DNA of 64,000 nt from Brevundimonas vitisensis (lineage in GTDB: Bacteria; Pseudomonadota; Alphaproteobacteria; Caulobacterales; Caulobacteraceae), in contig NZ_CP067977.1 in assembly GCF_016656965.1 (NCBI RefSeq), positions 434,001 to 498,000 on the forward strand, read 5' to 3'. The notes under the pieces were generated by a model. It saw only the letters and a list, made by a program, of their open reading frames with translations, was not told the origin of the DNA and made no database searches. Both the position numbers and the translations under genes were made by a program. Every line of letters starts with the position of its first letter. Position 1 is the first letter of the stretch. This document shows, one piece after another, positions 44,159-55,161 of the stretch.

Positions 44159-45832
44159 TCAGGCGTTGAGATCGACGTCCTTGCCTTCCTTTACGAACAG
44201 GAAGCCGACGAACACTGTGATCATTGCCACCACGATCGGATACCAGAGGCCGTAGTAGATGTTGCCCGTGGCCGCCACCATGGCGAAGGCCGTGGTCGGC
44301 AGGAAGCCGCCGAACCAGCCGTTGCCGATATGATAGGGCAAGGACATGGAGGTGTAGCGGATGTTGGTCGGGAACATCTCGACCAGTGCCGCCGCGATCG
44401 GTCCGTAGACCATCGTCACATAGAGAACGAGGATGAACAGGATCGCCACGACGACCGGTCGGTTGACCTCGGCACTGTCAGCCTTGAGCGGATATCCGGC
44501 CGCGGCCAGCGCTTCGCCTAGGCCCGCATCCCAGGTCTTCTTCTCGGCGGCGAAGTCGGCCGTCGACAGGGTTTCACCGCGGAAGCTGGGGACGACGGTC
44601 TGGTCGCCGATGCGGACCTCGGCCACCGTCCCGGCAGGGGCTTCGACATTGGTGTAGTTGATGCCCGCCTTGGCCAGATAGGATTTGGCCACATCGCACG
44701 ACTGGTTGAACACCGTCTTGCCGATCGGGTCGAACTGCACGTTACAGTCGGCCGGATCCGCATAGACCGTGATCGGTGCAGAGGCGGTGGCCTCCGCCAG
44801 ACGCGGGTTGGCTGCGGTCGTCAGTGCCTGGAACAGCGGGAAATAGGTCAGAGCCGCGATCAGACAGCCGGCCAGGATAATCGGCTTGCGACCGATCTTG
44901 TCCGACAGCCAGCCGAAGAAGACGAAGAACGGCGTGGCCAGCAGCAGGGCGATGGCGATCAGGATGTTGGCCAGAGAGGCCTCGACCTTCATCACCCGCT
45001 CCAGGAAGAACAGGGCGTAGAACTGGCCGGTGTACCAGACCACGGCTTGACCGGCGGTCAGACCGACCAGGGCAATCAGGACCAGCTTCAGGTTGGGCCA
45101 TTTGCCGAAGGAGTCCTTCAGCGGCGTGGCCGAGCCCTTGCCCTCGGCCTTCATCTTCTTGAAAGACGGGCTTTCGGCCAGCATCAGCCGGATCCACAGC
45201 GATACCGCCAGCATCAGAATCGAAAGGAGGAACGGAATTCTCCAGCCCCAGTCGGCGAAGGCTTCCTCGCCGACCGCCGTGCGAACCCCCAGAATGACCA
45301 CCAGACTGAGCAGGAGGCCGACCGTCGCGGTGATCTGGATGAAGGAGGTGTAGAACCCGCGTTTGCCGCGTGGCGCGTGCTCGGCCACATAGGTTGCGGC
45401 ACCGCCGTATTCACCGCCCAATGCCAGACCCTGGATCAGACGCATCAGCACGAGGATGATCGGCGCCGCGATGCCGATTGCGGCATAGGGCGGCAGCAGA
45501 CCGACCACAAAGGTCGAAAGTCCCATCAGCAGCATGGTGACGAGGAAGGTGTTCTTGCGTCCCCACAGATCGCCCAGACGACCAAAGAAGACCGCACCGA
45601 ACGGGCGAACAGCAAATCCAGCCGCAAAAGCCATCAGGGCAAAGATGAAGCCCGTCGTCTCGTTAACCCCCGAGAAGAACTGGGCGGAAATGATCGCGGC
45701 CAGCGATCCGTAAAGATAGAAGTCGTACCATTCGATCACGGTGCCGACGGAAGAGGCCAGAATGACGAGCTTGTCGTTCTTGCCGACCGTTTCGGTCGTG
45801 TCGCCTGGTGCACCGGTGGTGCTGTCCGTCAT
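44159..45832 (-). CDS. MHS-type MFS transporter with a large periplasmic loop
   Basis: 557 residues from ATG 45832. It begins like the metabolite:H+ symporter family (GTVIEWYDFYLYGSLAA), with RPFGAVFFGRLGDLWGRKNT between helices 2 and 3, and GWLSDKIGRKP before helix 9. Between predicted helices 9 and 10 is an insertion of about 120 residues (338-458) with Cys363 and Cys379, probably periplasmic. It likely imports a small organic acid together with protons. It is transcribed toward crbS, with the shared 13-base word 104 bases upstream of its start. Confidence 0.85.
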   Translation of the reverse strand: MTDSTTGAPGDTTETVGKNDKLVILASSVGTVIEWYDFYLYGSLAAIISAQFFSGVNETTGFIFALMAFAAGFAVRPFGAVFFGRLGDLWGRKNTFLVTMLLMGLSTFVVGLLPPYAAIGIAAPIILVLMRLIQGLALGGEYGGAATYVAEHAPRGKRGFYTSFIQITATVGLLLSLVVILGVRTAVGEEAFADWGWRIPFLLSILMLAVSLWIRLMLAESPSFKKMKAEGKGSATPLKDSFGKWPNLKLVLIALVGLTAGQAVVWYTGQFYALFFLERVMKVEASLANILIAIALLLATPFFVFFGWLSDKIGRKPIILAGCLIAALTYFPLFQALTTAANPRLAEATASAPITVYADPADCNVQFDPIGKTVFNQSCDVAKSYLAKAGINYTNVEAPAGTVAEVRIGDQTVVPSFRGETLSTADFAAEKKTWDAGLGEALAAAGYPLKADSAEVNRPVVVAILFILVLYVTMVYGPIAAALVEMFPTNIRYTSMSLPYHIGNGWFGGFLPTTAFAMVAATGNIYYGLWYPIVVAMITVFVGFLFVKEGKDVDLNA

Positions 45833-45935
45833 GATGAAATCCTCCCCTGCCGCCGATGCCCGGCTGTCTCGGTTACCCGCCATCGAAAACGAGCGGGCAC
45901 CCAGACTGGCAGGATCAAGGTTCGGCGGTCAGAGA

Positions 45936-45948
45936 GACTTTGGTCGAA
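45936..45948 (-). promoter_or_regulatory. Shared 13-base operator candidate, copy B
   Basis: The minus strand reads TTCGACCAAAGTC, identical to 39903-39915. It lies 104 bases upstream of the MFS transporter start and about 6 kb from copy A. The bases outside the 13 differ, so it is not a long duplication. Confidence 0.5.
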
Positions 45949-46033
45949 CCCCACCATTCGCCGCAGGACAACCACGGATAGCAAGCGCAACCATTGCGCG
46001 CGAATAATTCTTTAAAAACAAAGCGCTTTTCGT

Positions 46034-46051
46034 GGATCGCAAAATCGATCC
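46034..46051. promoter_or_regulatory. Inverted repeat upstream of the zinc-ribbon microgene
   Basis: GGATCG-N6-CGATCC, 16 bases before ATG 46068, in an AT-rich stretch (46005-46060) that contrasts with the GC-rich surroundings. It could be an operator or part of the promoter; no regulator is known. Confidence 0.35.
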
Positions 46052-46067
46052 GTGTTATCTGTGCGCC

Positions 46068-46193
46068 ATGCCCGCAAAGACCCCATGGATGAAACGCCTG
46101 AAGTGCCTGTTCAGGGGGCATGTCTTCGTGGACAGCCGGACCGAAAAGGCAGTCATGGTCTGTGCCCGCTGCCGCAGGCGACAGGCGTTCTGA
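46068..46193 (+). CDS. 41-residue zinc-ribbon-like protein
   Basis: ATG 46068 to TGA 46193, too short for standard calling. The sequence opens MPAKTPWMKRLKCLFRGHVF and contains Cys13, His18 and Cys32-x-x-Cys35 in VMVCARCRR, a C-x4-H...C-x2-C pattern like short zinc-ribbon proteins (DUF1660-like by eye). It is highly basic. An AT-rich promoter-like region with an inverted repeat precedes it, but no ribosome site is seen, so it could be leaderless. It ends seven bases before the convergent GNAT stop. Function unknown. Confidence 0.55.
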   Translation: MPAKTPWMKRLKCLFRGHVFVDSRTEKAVMVCARCRRRQAF

Positions 46194-46199
46194 AGGCGG

Positions 46200-48352
<2,153 letters not shown>

Positions 48353-48433
48353 TCACCTTACCGCCGATTCGTGCGGGACGCTTTTGAGACTTTGGGGAGA
48401 AACGGAGAAGGCGGGGATAACCGCCCTCATCAC

Positions 48434-48892
48434 TTACTCGGCGGGGGTCGGGGCGGGAGTCGCGGCAGGGGCCGCCACAGGCGCATTGCCGGTCGGCAGG
48501 CTGGCCTCGAAATCATCGAACGTCGGCGCAGCCGGCTCCGTCGCTGCCCCAGGCGCGGCAGGCGCAGGCTGACCCGCGGCCGGAGCGGAGGTCTCGCCGC
48601 CGACGGCGATCGAACCCACGGCGTCGGCATCGATCACCGACTGGTTGCTCGAACGCTCCATGTTGCCGGCAACCGTCAGGCCGATGGCGCAGATGAAGAA
48701 CAGCGCGCCCAGCCACCAGGTCGTGGTCGTCAGCAGATTGCCCGCTCCGCGCGCGGTCATGAAGCCCGACGGCCCGCCGCCCATGCCGAGCGCGCCGCCC
48801 TCGGACTTCTGGATCAGCACAATGCCGGCCAAGGCCAGCGAGATCAGGATCATGGCGACGAGGAGGATGGTCTGGAGCATGGTGTCATTCAT
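48434..48892 (-). CDS. secG: Protein translocase subunit SecG
   Basis: 152 residues. Two membrane helices (about 5-23 and 58-77) flank the conserved LIQKSEGGALGMGGGPSGFM loop and RGAGNLLT. The C-terminal half is an Ala/Pro-rich tail (about 85-152), longer than in E. coli (110 residues total). It stabilises SecYE during export. It lies between tpiA and pyrG, a gene order seen in Caulobacter relatives. Confidence 0.92.
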   Translation of the reverse strand: MNDTMLQTILLVAMILISLALAGIVLIQKSEGGALGMGGGPSGFMTARGAGNLLTTTTWWLGALFFICAIGLTVAGNMERSSNQSVIDADAVGSIAVGGETSAPAAGQPAPAAPGAATEPAAPTFDDFEASLPTGNAPVAAPAATPAPTPAE

Positions 48893-48962
48893 GTGGGCGC
48901 GGGCGCGCGCCGATCAAGCGGCGGCCTCTAACACCGATGGTCTGCCGGGGCAACGCGCAGGC

Positions 48963-49712
48963 CTATGCGCCGCGGATGATGCCGATGAATTCCTCGGCCT
49001 TCAGCGACGCTCCGCCCACCAAGGCCCCGCCGACTTCGGGTACGGCGAGGATTTCGGCAGCATTGGAAGGCTTGACCGAACCTCCATAGAGGATCGGCGC
49101 GGTTTGCCCGGCTGGGCCCAGACGCGCGATCAGCGCGGCACGGATGGCGGCGTGGACCTCCTCGATCTGATCCAGGCTCGGGGTCAGGCCGGTGCCGATC
49201 GCCCAGACCGGCTCATAGGCGACCGCAAACGCCTGATCGGCCAGAGACAGCGGCAGCGATCCTGCGACCTGGTCGGCCACGACGGCCACGGCCTGTCCGG
49301 CCTGACGCTGTTCGAGGGTCTCTCCGACACAGATTATCGGCTCGAGCCCGGCCTGCAGGGCGGCTTCGACCTTTGCGGCGACAACGGCGTCTGTCTCGGC
49401 GAAACCCGCCCGCCGTTCGGAATGCCCCAGAATCACCAGACGCGCCCCGGCATCTGCCAGCATCGCGGCCGAAATCGAGCCGGTGAAAGCCCCTGATGCT
49501 GCCGCATGGCAGTCCTGGCCGCCCAGCTCGATCGATCCGCCGCGCAGTTGCCAGGCCATCTGGGCGATCAGGGTTGCGGGCGGGCAAAGGGCGACGCGGC
49601 AATCGGCCGGATCGGCCTCCAGCGCCGATTTCAGGGCAGTGGCCTCGACCAGAGACGACGCAAGGCCGTTCATCTTCCAGTTTCCGGCGATCAACTTCAC
49701 GGATTGTTTCAT
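48963..49712 (-). CDS. tpiA: Triose-phosphate isomerase
   Basis: 249 residues. It has IAGNWKMNG, LGHSERR (catalytic His), AYEPVWAIGTG (catalytic Glu) and LYGGSVKPSN, all standard. It interconverts dihydroxyacetone phosphate and glyceraldehyde-3-phosphate. It is the first gene of the minus-strand run and divergent from the ppiD-like gene with 116 bases between starts; a small hairpin GGCTG/CAGCC lies just upstream. Confidence 0.96.
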   Translation of the reverse strand: MKQSVKLIAGNWKMNGLASSLVEATALKSALEADPADCRVALCPPATLIAQMAWQLRGGSIELGGQDCHAAASGAFTGSISAAMLADAGARLVILGHSERRAGFAETDAVVAAKVEAALQAGLEPIICVGETLEQRQAGQAVAVVADQVAGSLPLSLADQAFAVAYEPVWAIGTGLTPSLDQIEEVHAAIRAALIARLGPAGQTAPILYGGSVKPSNAAEILAVPEVGGALVGGASLKAEEFIGIIRGA

Positions 49713-49828
49713 ACGGGCTGTTTAGGCAGCCGAAACGACGAAGCCAAGCCCGTCTCCGTCTTGCGGATGGCCGTCCCCTCCCCCTATACGCCGAGGTGGC
49801 GCTTCTCGCCGGTCGCTCTGGTTTGTCG

Positions 49829-51751
49829 ATGATCACCCTGTTCCGAAACTTCGCGAAGTCCAAATGGGCTATCGGCCTTCTGGTGCTGCTGGCGCTCGGC
49901 CTGCTGGTCACCGGGGGCAGCCAGGTCGATGTCTTTGCAAACCTGGGCCCCAAGAACGTGATCTCGGCGGGCAGCCGCGACATGAACCAGGCCGACTTCC
50001 GAGCCGATTTCGAGCGCGTCCGCAATAATCTGCAGGAAGAGGCCGGTCGTCCCGTGTCGATCGAGGACATGATCGCCGAGAACATCCACCTGCGCTTTCT
50101 GGAAAGCCAGACCCAGCGCTTGGGCTTCCTGTCCTGGGCCTGGAACGTCGGCATCCGCCCCGGCAAGGAGCTGGTGCTGAAGCAGATCCGTCAGGCTCCG
50201 GTCTTTTTCAATCAGATCACCGGCCAGTTCGACGAGGAACAGTACCGCAGCGTCCTGGCCCAGCAGAACCTGACGCCGGCGCAACTGGAGCAGGAGTTCC
50301 GCGACCAGTATGCAACCAACCACTACGCCGCCGCCCTGCTGGCCGGGGCCCGAGTCCCTCGCGTGTATGGTGCCCTGGTGGCCAACGCCTCGCTGGAAAC
50401 GCGCGATGCCCGCTGGTTCGTCGTCACCCAGGATATGGCCGGCCGCGCCGCCGCGCCCACCGATGCCCAGCTGAACGCCTTCCTCAGTGAAAACGCCGCC
50501 CAGCTGCGTCGTCCCGAACTTCGGACCGTCACTCTGGTCCTGTTCGCCGGGGGAGAGGCTCCGCCGATCAGCGAGGAACGAATCCAGGAACGTTTCGAGT
50601 TCCGCAAAGACGCGCTCTCGCAGCCTGAGACCCGCTCCATCGTCACTCTGACGGCACCGGATCGCGCTGCGGCCGACCGTATTGCGGCTGCGCTCCGCAG
50701 TGGCCAGAGCGCCGCCGAGGCGGGCCGCGCCAACGGCAACATCCGTCCGGTTGAATATGCCGATACCGCCCGCAGCGCCCTGGCTGACCCGGCCGTTGCG
50801 GCGGGGGCTTTTGCCCTGACCGCACCGGGTGTGACCAATCCGATCCAGGGCCGCGTCGGCTTCACCGTCGCTCAGGTCACCGCCATCACGCCCGGCCGCG
50901 AAGTCGCCCTGGCCGACGTCCGCGACGCCATCGTGGCCGAACTGTCGGCCGAGGACGACAAGGGCCGGACCTATGAGCGGGTTGAAGCCTATGAGAAGGC
51001 GCGTTCTTCGGGACAGAGCCTGGAAGCGGCCGCCCAGGCGGTCGGAGCCCGGGTGCGCAAGGCCGGCCCGTTCAGTGAGACCGGTGCCCAGGCCGACGGC
51101 CAGCGCGTCTCCCTGCCCCCCATCGTCTTCACGACCGCCTGGGCCCTGGGCCGCGGTGGCGAGAGCGAAGTCACCGACGCCGGAAACGGCCAGTATTTCG
51201 TCGTGCGCGTCGATGAGGTTCGCCCCCCGTCCATGCCGACGATCGATGAACTTCGCGAACCTCTGACGCAGGGCTGGACCACGCGCGAAAACAGCCGCCT
51301 GCTGAGCGCCAAGTCCGAAGAGCTGGCGGCCCGCGTGCGTGGCGGCGAAGACATTGCCGCCGTCGCCGCATCGGTCGGGGCAACCCTCGTCACCCGCACG
51401 GGCGTGCAGCAGAACCAGGCCACCCAGGAAGAGATCGGTGCAGGCGTGCTGCAAGGTGTCTTCAGCCAGAAGTCGGGCCAGGCCTTTGCCCAGCCGCAGT
51501 CTCAGACCGCCTTTGTCGTCGGCCGTGTCGACCGGATCGTGCCGCCGGCGGCCACGGCCGCGCCGACGGTCACCCTGGCCGAACAGGTTCGTCCGCGGAT
51601 GACCGAGGAGATCGTCGGCGGCATGGGCGAACAGGGCGTAAGCGCCGCTGCGACCCGATCCAAGGCCCGTTACGACATCGGGGCGGCGCGTCAGGCCCTG
51701 GGCCTGGCTGCCGAGACTGAAGCTCCGGCCGCGCCTACCCCTGCCGGATGA
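49829..51751 (+). CDS. PpiD/SurA-type peptidyl-prolyl isomerase, membrane anchored
   Basis: 640 residues from ATG 49829; the longer open frame from 49496 overlaps tpiA. One N-terminal membrane helix (about 12-32, WAIGLLVLLALGLLVTGG) anchors a SurA_N-like chaperone domain (MNQADFRADFERVRNNLQEE) and parvulin-like domains (about 240-380 and later). This is the PpiD layout, a periplasmic chaperone near the Sec exit. An Ala/Pro-rich tail ends it. Its stop overlaps trpE as ATGA. Confidence 0.85.
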   Translation: MITLFRNFAKSKWAIGLLVLLALGLLVTGGSQVDVFANLGPKNVISAGSRDMNQADFRADFERVRNNLQEEAGRPVSIEDMIAENIHLRFLESQTQRLGFLSWAWNVGIRPGKELVLKQIRQAPVFFNQITGQFDEEQYRSVLAQQNLTPAQLEQEFRDQYATNHYAAALLAGARVPRVYGALVANASLETRDARWFVVTQDMAGRAAAPTDAQLNAFLSENAAQLRRPELRTVTLVLFAGGEAPPISEERIQERFEFRKDALSQPETRSIVTLTAPDRAAADRIAAALRSGQSAAEAGRANGNIRPVEYADTARSALADPAVAAGAFALTAPGVTNPIQGRVGFTVAQVTAITPGREVALADVRDAIVAELSAEDDKGRTYERVEAYEKARSSGQSLEAAAQAVGARVRKAGPFSETGAQADGQRVSLPPIVFTTAWALGRGGESEVTDAGNGQYFVVRVDEVRPPSMPTIDELREPLTQGWTTRENSRLLSAKSEELAARVRGGEDIAAVAASVGATLVTRTGVQQNQATQEEIGAGVLQGVFSQKSGQAFAQPQSQTAFVVGRVDRIVPPAATAAPTVTLAEQVRPRMTEEIVGGMGEQGVSAAATRSKARYDIGAARQALGLAAETEAPAAPTPAG

Positions 51752-53262
51752 CCTCGGATCGTGACGCAAGGTCCAAGGCCGCCTTTGCTGAGGGCTGGTC
51801 GAAAGGCCAGCCCCAAGTCGTCGTACGGCGGCTGATCGACGACCTGGAAACACCCGTCTCGGCCTATCTGAAGGTCGGGCGGGGGCGGAACCACGCCTTC
51901 CTGCTGGAGTCGGTCGAGGGTGGCGCCGTCAACGGGCGTTACTCGATCATCACGCGCGATCCGGACGTGCTGTGGCGGTGCCGTGATGGCGTGGCTGAGA
52001 CGGCCCGGGGCGAAGCTCTGTCGGCTGGACGGTTCACGCCAGAGGCAGAGCCTGCGCTGGCGTCGCTGCGGTCCCTGATCGCGGCCACGCGCATGGATCT
52101 GCCGGACGACCTGCCGCCCATGGCGGCTGGGCTGTTCGGCGTCTTCGGTTATGACATGGTCCGGCTGCTGGAGCCGCTGGGTCCGGCCAATCCGGATCCC
52201 CTGGACCTGCCCGATGCCGTTCTGGCGCGCCCTGGACTGGTGGCGATCTTCGATTCAGTGCGACACGAGATCGTCCTGGTCGCGCCCGCCTTTCCCGATT
52301 CGGGGCAGGATGCCGAAACGGCCCATGCTGCGGCCTTCGCGCGGCTGGACGCCTTCGAGGCCGATCTGCGCGCTCCGCTTTCCGCTCGGCCCGAGCCGGT
52401 CCAATCTCTAGCGCCTGAGTTTGTTTCGCCCGTCGATGCCGAGGCGTTTGGACGGAAGATCGCCGCCGCCAAGGACTACATCGCTGCGGGCGACATCTTT
52501 CAGGTGGTCCTAAGCCACCGATTCTCAGCGCCCTGGGACCGCGACCCGTTCGCCTTCTATCGGTCGCTGCGGCGCCAGAACCCCTCGCCCTATCTCTTCT
52601 ATCTGAACTTCGACGGTTTCCAGCTGGCGGGGTCCAGCCCGGAGATCCTGGTCCGACTGAAAGACGGCACCGTCACCATTCGCCCGCTGGCCGGGACACG
52701 CCCCCGCGGCGAAACGCCCGAATCCGACCGCGCCCTGGAAGCCGAGCTCCTGGCCGACCCAAAGGAACTGGCCGAACATCTGATGCTGCTGGATTTGGGA
52801 CGGAACGACGTGGGCCGGGTCGCCGCGCCCGGTTCGGTCGAGGTCACCGAGAGCTTCGTGGTCGAACGCTACAGCCAGGTGATGCACATCGTCTCGAACG
52901 TCTGCGGCAAGGCCGACCCTCGCCTGGACGCCGTCGATACCCTGCTGGCCGCCCTGCCCGCCGGCACCCTTTCCGGGGCCCCCAAGGTGCGGGCGATGGA
53001 AATCATCGACGAGCTGGAAACGGAAAAGCGCGGCGTCGGCTATGGTGGGGGCGTGGGCTATATTTCGGCCGGCGGCGAGGCTGACATCTGCATCGTTCTG
53101 AGGACCGCCCTGTTCGCCGACGGACGGATTTTCGTCCAGGCCGGTGCCGGTGTCGTGGCCGACAGCGATCCGGCTGCTGAATATGCCGAGACCCATGCCA
53201 AGGCCCGAGCCCCCATTCGGGCCGCGGACGACGCCTGGCGTTACACCTCGGGCAACCGCTAG
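51748..53262 (+). CDS. trpE: Anthranilate synthase component I
   Basis: 504 residues. The tryptophan feedback element FLLES is at about residues 50-54. Chorismate-binding motifs follow: GDIFQVVLSHRF, YLFYLNFDGFQLAGSSPEIL, RPLAGTRPRGET, LLDLGRNDVGRVA, LPAGTLSGAPKVRAMEIIDE and GYGGGVGYISAGGEADICIV. With TrpG it makes anthranilate. It is coupled to the ppiD-like gene by ATGA. A small antisense gene and 105 bases separate it from trpG. Confidence 0.96.
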   Translation: MTSDRDARSKAAFAEGWSKGQPQVVVRRLIDDLETPVSAYLKVGRGRNHAFLLESVEGGAVNGRYSIITRDPDVLWRCRDGVAETARGEALSAGRFTPEAEPALASLRSLIAATRMDLPDDLPPMAAGLFGVFGYDMVRLLEPLGPANPDPLDLPDAVLARPGLVAIFDSVRHEIVLVAPAFPDSGQDAETAHAAAFARLDAFEADLRAPLSARPEPVQSLAPEFVSPVDAEAFGRKIAAAKDYIAAGDIFQVVLSHRFSAPWDRDPFAFYRSLRRQNPSPYLFYLNFDGFQLAGSSPEILVRLKDGTVTIRPLAGTRPRGETPESDRALEAELLADPKELAEHLMLLDLGRNDVGRVAAPGSVEVTESFVVERYSQVMHIVSNVCGKADPRLDAVDTLLAALPAGTLSGAPKVRAMEIIDELETEKRGVGYGGGVGYISAGGEADICIVLRTALFADGRIFVQAGAGVVADSDPAAEYAETHAKARAPIRAADDAWRYTSGNR

Positions 53263-53423
53263 CTGACCGAGAATCCAGGACCGACGATCACCATTCCCGC
53301 CATCAGCACCGCTGCGCCTGCTGCAAGGGCGGCCGCACCCAGTGCCGCCAGAGGCCGGGGTTGCTCGACGGGCGGAACCAGAGCCGCTCGCGCGCGTGAA
53401 AGAATGTCGGTGATGTCGGTCAT
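53259..53423 (-). CDS. Possible 54-residue single-helix membrane protein
   Basis: Embedded in a longer minus frame is a 54-codon gene from ATG 53423 with GAGGGG eight bases upstream. A polar part (ITDILSRARAALVPPVEQPR) precedes one Ala-rich membrane helix (AALGAAALAAGAAVLMAGMV). It overlaps the trpE stop by four bases. Convergent with trpE and divergent from trpG. The ribosome site and signal-like layout favour a real gene. Confidence 0.55.
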   Translation of the reverse strand: MTDITDILSRARAALVPPVEQPRPLAALGAAALAAGAAVLMAGMVIVGPGFSVS

Positions 53424-53528
53424 CGGCGGCCCCTCGGAGCGCCGATTTCGCCCCTTGCCGGTTAACACGACGCTTATGCGACCGACGGACGCTTGGCGCG
53501 GCCCGATCCAGCCCCTAGAAGCCAAGCC

Positions 53529-54119
53529 ATGATCCTGGTCGTCGATAACTACGACAGCTTTACCTACAACCTCGTCCACTACCTCGCGGAGCTGGGCGCG
53601 CAGACGCACGTCATCCGCAACGACGATCTGAGCGTGGAACAGGCCTGGGCGCTGAAGCCCCAGGGGGTGCTGCTGTCGCCCGGTCCATGTGCGCCGGATC
53701 AGGCGGGGATCTGTCTGCCGCTGCTGACCACGGCGCCGGACGATATGCCCATCCTGGGGGTCTGCCTGGGCCACCAAGCGATCGGTCAGGCCTTTGGCGG
53801 CGATGTGGTGCGGGCCAAGACCCTGATGCACGGCAAGACCTCGCCGATCATCCACGAGGGGACGTCGGTTTTCGCGGGCCTGCCTTCCCCCTTCACCGCC
53901 ACGCGCTATCACAGCTTGGCGGTTTCGCGCGCCACCCTGCCTGACAGCCTGGATGTCACGGCCTGGACCGAGGACGGCGAGATCATGGGACTCAAACACC
54001 GCGACCGTCCGATCCACGGGGTTCAGTTCCACCCCGAATCCATTGCGACCGAACACGGCCACGACATGCTTGCCAACTTCCTGGATCTGGCAGGCATCAA
54101 GCGCTCGGCGATGGTCTGA
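53529..54119 (+). CDS. trpG: Anthranilate synthase component II (glutamine amidotransferase)
   Basis: 196 residues from ATG 53529. [20 protein letters not shown] begins the class-I amidotransferase fold; catalytic Cys is in [15 protein letters not shown] and the His-Glu pair in GVQFHPESI. It supplies ammonia to TrpE. It heads the trpG-trpD-trpC run with four bases to trpD. It is the trp-type, not clearly a dual PabA form; this cannot be decided from sequence. Confidence 0.95.
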   Translation: MILVVDNYDSFTYNLVHYLAELGAQTHVIRNDDLSVEQAWALKPQGVLLSPGPCAPDQAGICLPLLTTAPDDMPILGVCLGHQAIGQAFGGDVVRAKTLMHGKTSPIIHEGTSVFAGLPSPFTATRYHSLAVSRATLPDSLDVTAWTEDGEIMGLKHRDRPIHGVQFHPESIATEHGHDMLANFLDLAGIKRSAMV

Positions 54120-54123
54120 GCGG

Positions 54124-55161
54124 ATGGCGGACGGGTTCAAGCCCCTGCTGGCCAAGCTGGTCGAGGGCCGCATCCTGGAGAGGGACGAAGCCCTGGCCTT
54201 TTTCGCGGCCTGCCTTCGAGGCGAACCAACCCTGGCCCAGGTGGCGGCGGCGGTGACGGCCCTGAGGATTCGCGGCGAAACGGTCGAGGAGATCACCGCC
54301 TTTGCCACTGCCATGCGTCAGGCGGCGCTGACGCTGGATCATCCCTATGACGCGATCGACACCTGCGGCACGGGGGGCGATGGGGCGCATACGTTCAACA
54401 TCTCGACCGCCGCAGCCCTGGTGCTGGCCGGTGCGGGGCTGAAGGTCGCCAAGCACGGCAACCGGGCACTGAGCTCCAAGTCAGGTTCGTCCGATGTGCT
54501 GTCGGTGCTGGGGGTCAATCTGGCCGCCAGCCCGGCGCAGCAGCGCCGCTCACTGGACGTGGCCAATATCGCCTTCCTGTTCGCCCCCGCCTATCACGGG
54601 GCCATGCGCCACGTCGGGCCGGTGCGGGCCGAGATCGGTTTCCGCACGGTCTTCAACCTGTTGGGACCGCTTTCCAATCCGGCAGGAGCGAAGCGCCAGG
54701 TGATGGGTGTCTATGATCCCCGCCTGCTGGAGCCGCTGGCCGAGGTCCTGGGGCGGCTGGGGGCCACCCGGGCCTGGACAGTCCACGGCCAGGGACTGGA
54801 CGAGCTGACGACCACGGGCCCGACCGAGGTTGCCGAGTTCAAGGGCGGGGCGGTGCGACGATTCTCGGTCACCCCCGAGGAGGCCGGTCTAGCGCGCGCC
54901 GACATCGCGGACCTGCGCGGCGGTGATGCCGAGGAGAATGCGGCGGCGCTGCGGGCCCTGCTGGACGGCGCGCCGGGGGCCTATCGCGACATCGTCCTGT
55001 TGAACGCGGCGGCGGCCCTGGTGGTGGCGGATCGTGCCGCCGATCTGGCCGAAGGGGCCGTCATGGCGGGGGCCGTCATCGACGATGGGCGCGCGGCAAA
55101 GGCGCTGGCCGCCCTGGTCGAAGCCACCAACACCCCGATCGAGATCGAAGACCCGGCATGA
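54124..55161 (+). CDS. trpD: Anthranilate phosphoribosyltransferase
   Basis: 345 residues from ATG 54124. Motifs are [18 protein letters not shown] (PRPP site), [17 protein letters not shown] and [12 protein letters not shown]. It joins anthranilate to PRPP. The start is four bases after trpG and the stop overlaps trpC as ATGA. Confidence 0.96.
   Translation: MADGFKPLLAKLVEGRILERDEALAFFAACLRGEPTLAQVAAAVTALRIRGETVEEITAFATAMRQAALTLDHPYDAIDTCGTGGDGAHTFNISTAAALVLAGAGLKVAKHGNRALSSKSGSSDVLSVLGVNLAASPAQQRRSLDVANIAFLFAPAYHGAMRHVGPVRAEIGFRTVFNLLGPLSNPAGAKRQVMGVYDPRLLEPLAEVLGRLGATRAWTVHGQGLDELTTTGPTEVAEFKGGAVRRFSVTPEEAGLARADIADLRGGDAEENAAALRALLDGAPGAYRDIVLLNAAAALVVADRAADLAEGAVMAGAVIDDGRAAKALAALVEATNTPIEIEDPA

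Noticed and set aside
49784..51853. 689-codon minus-strand open frame opposite the ppiD-like gene
   Set aside because: Shadow of a real gene coupled by ATGA to trpE; no ribosome site or domain.
53462..53528. trp attenuator before trpG
   Set aside because: No Trp-rich leader peptide or competing hairpins can be seen in the short spacer.
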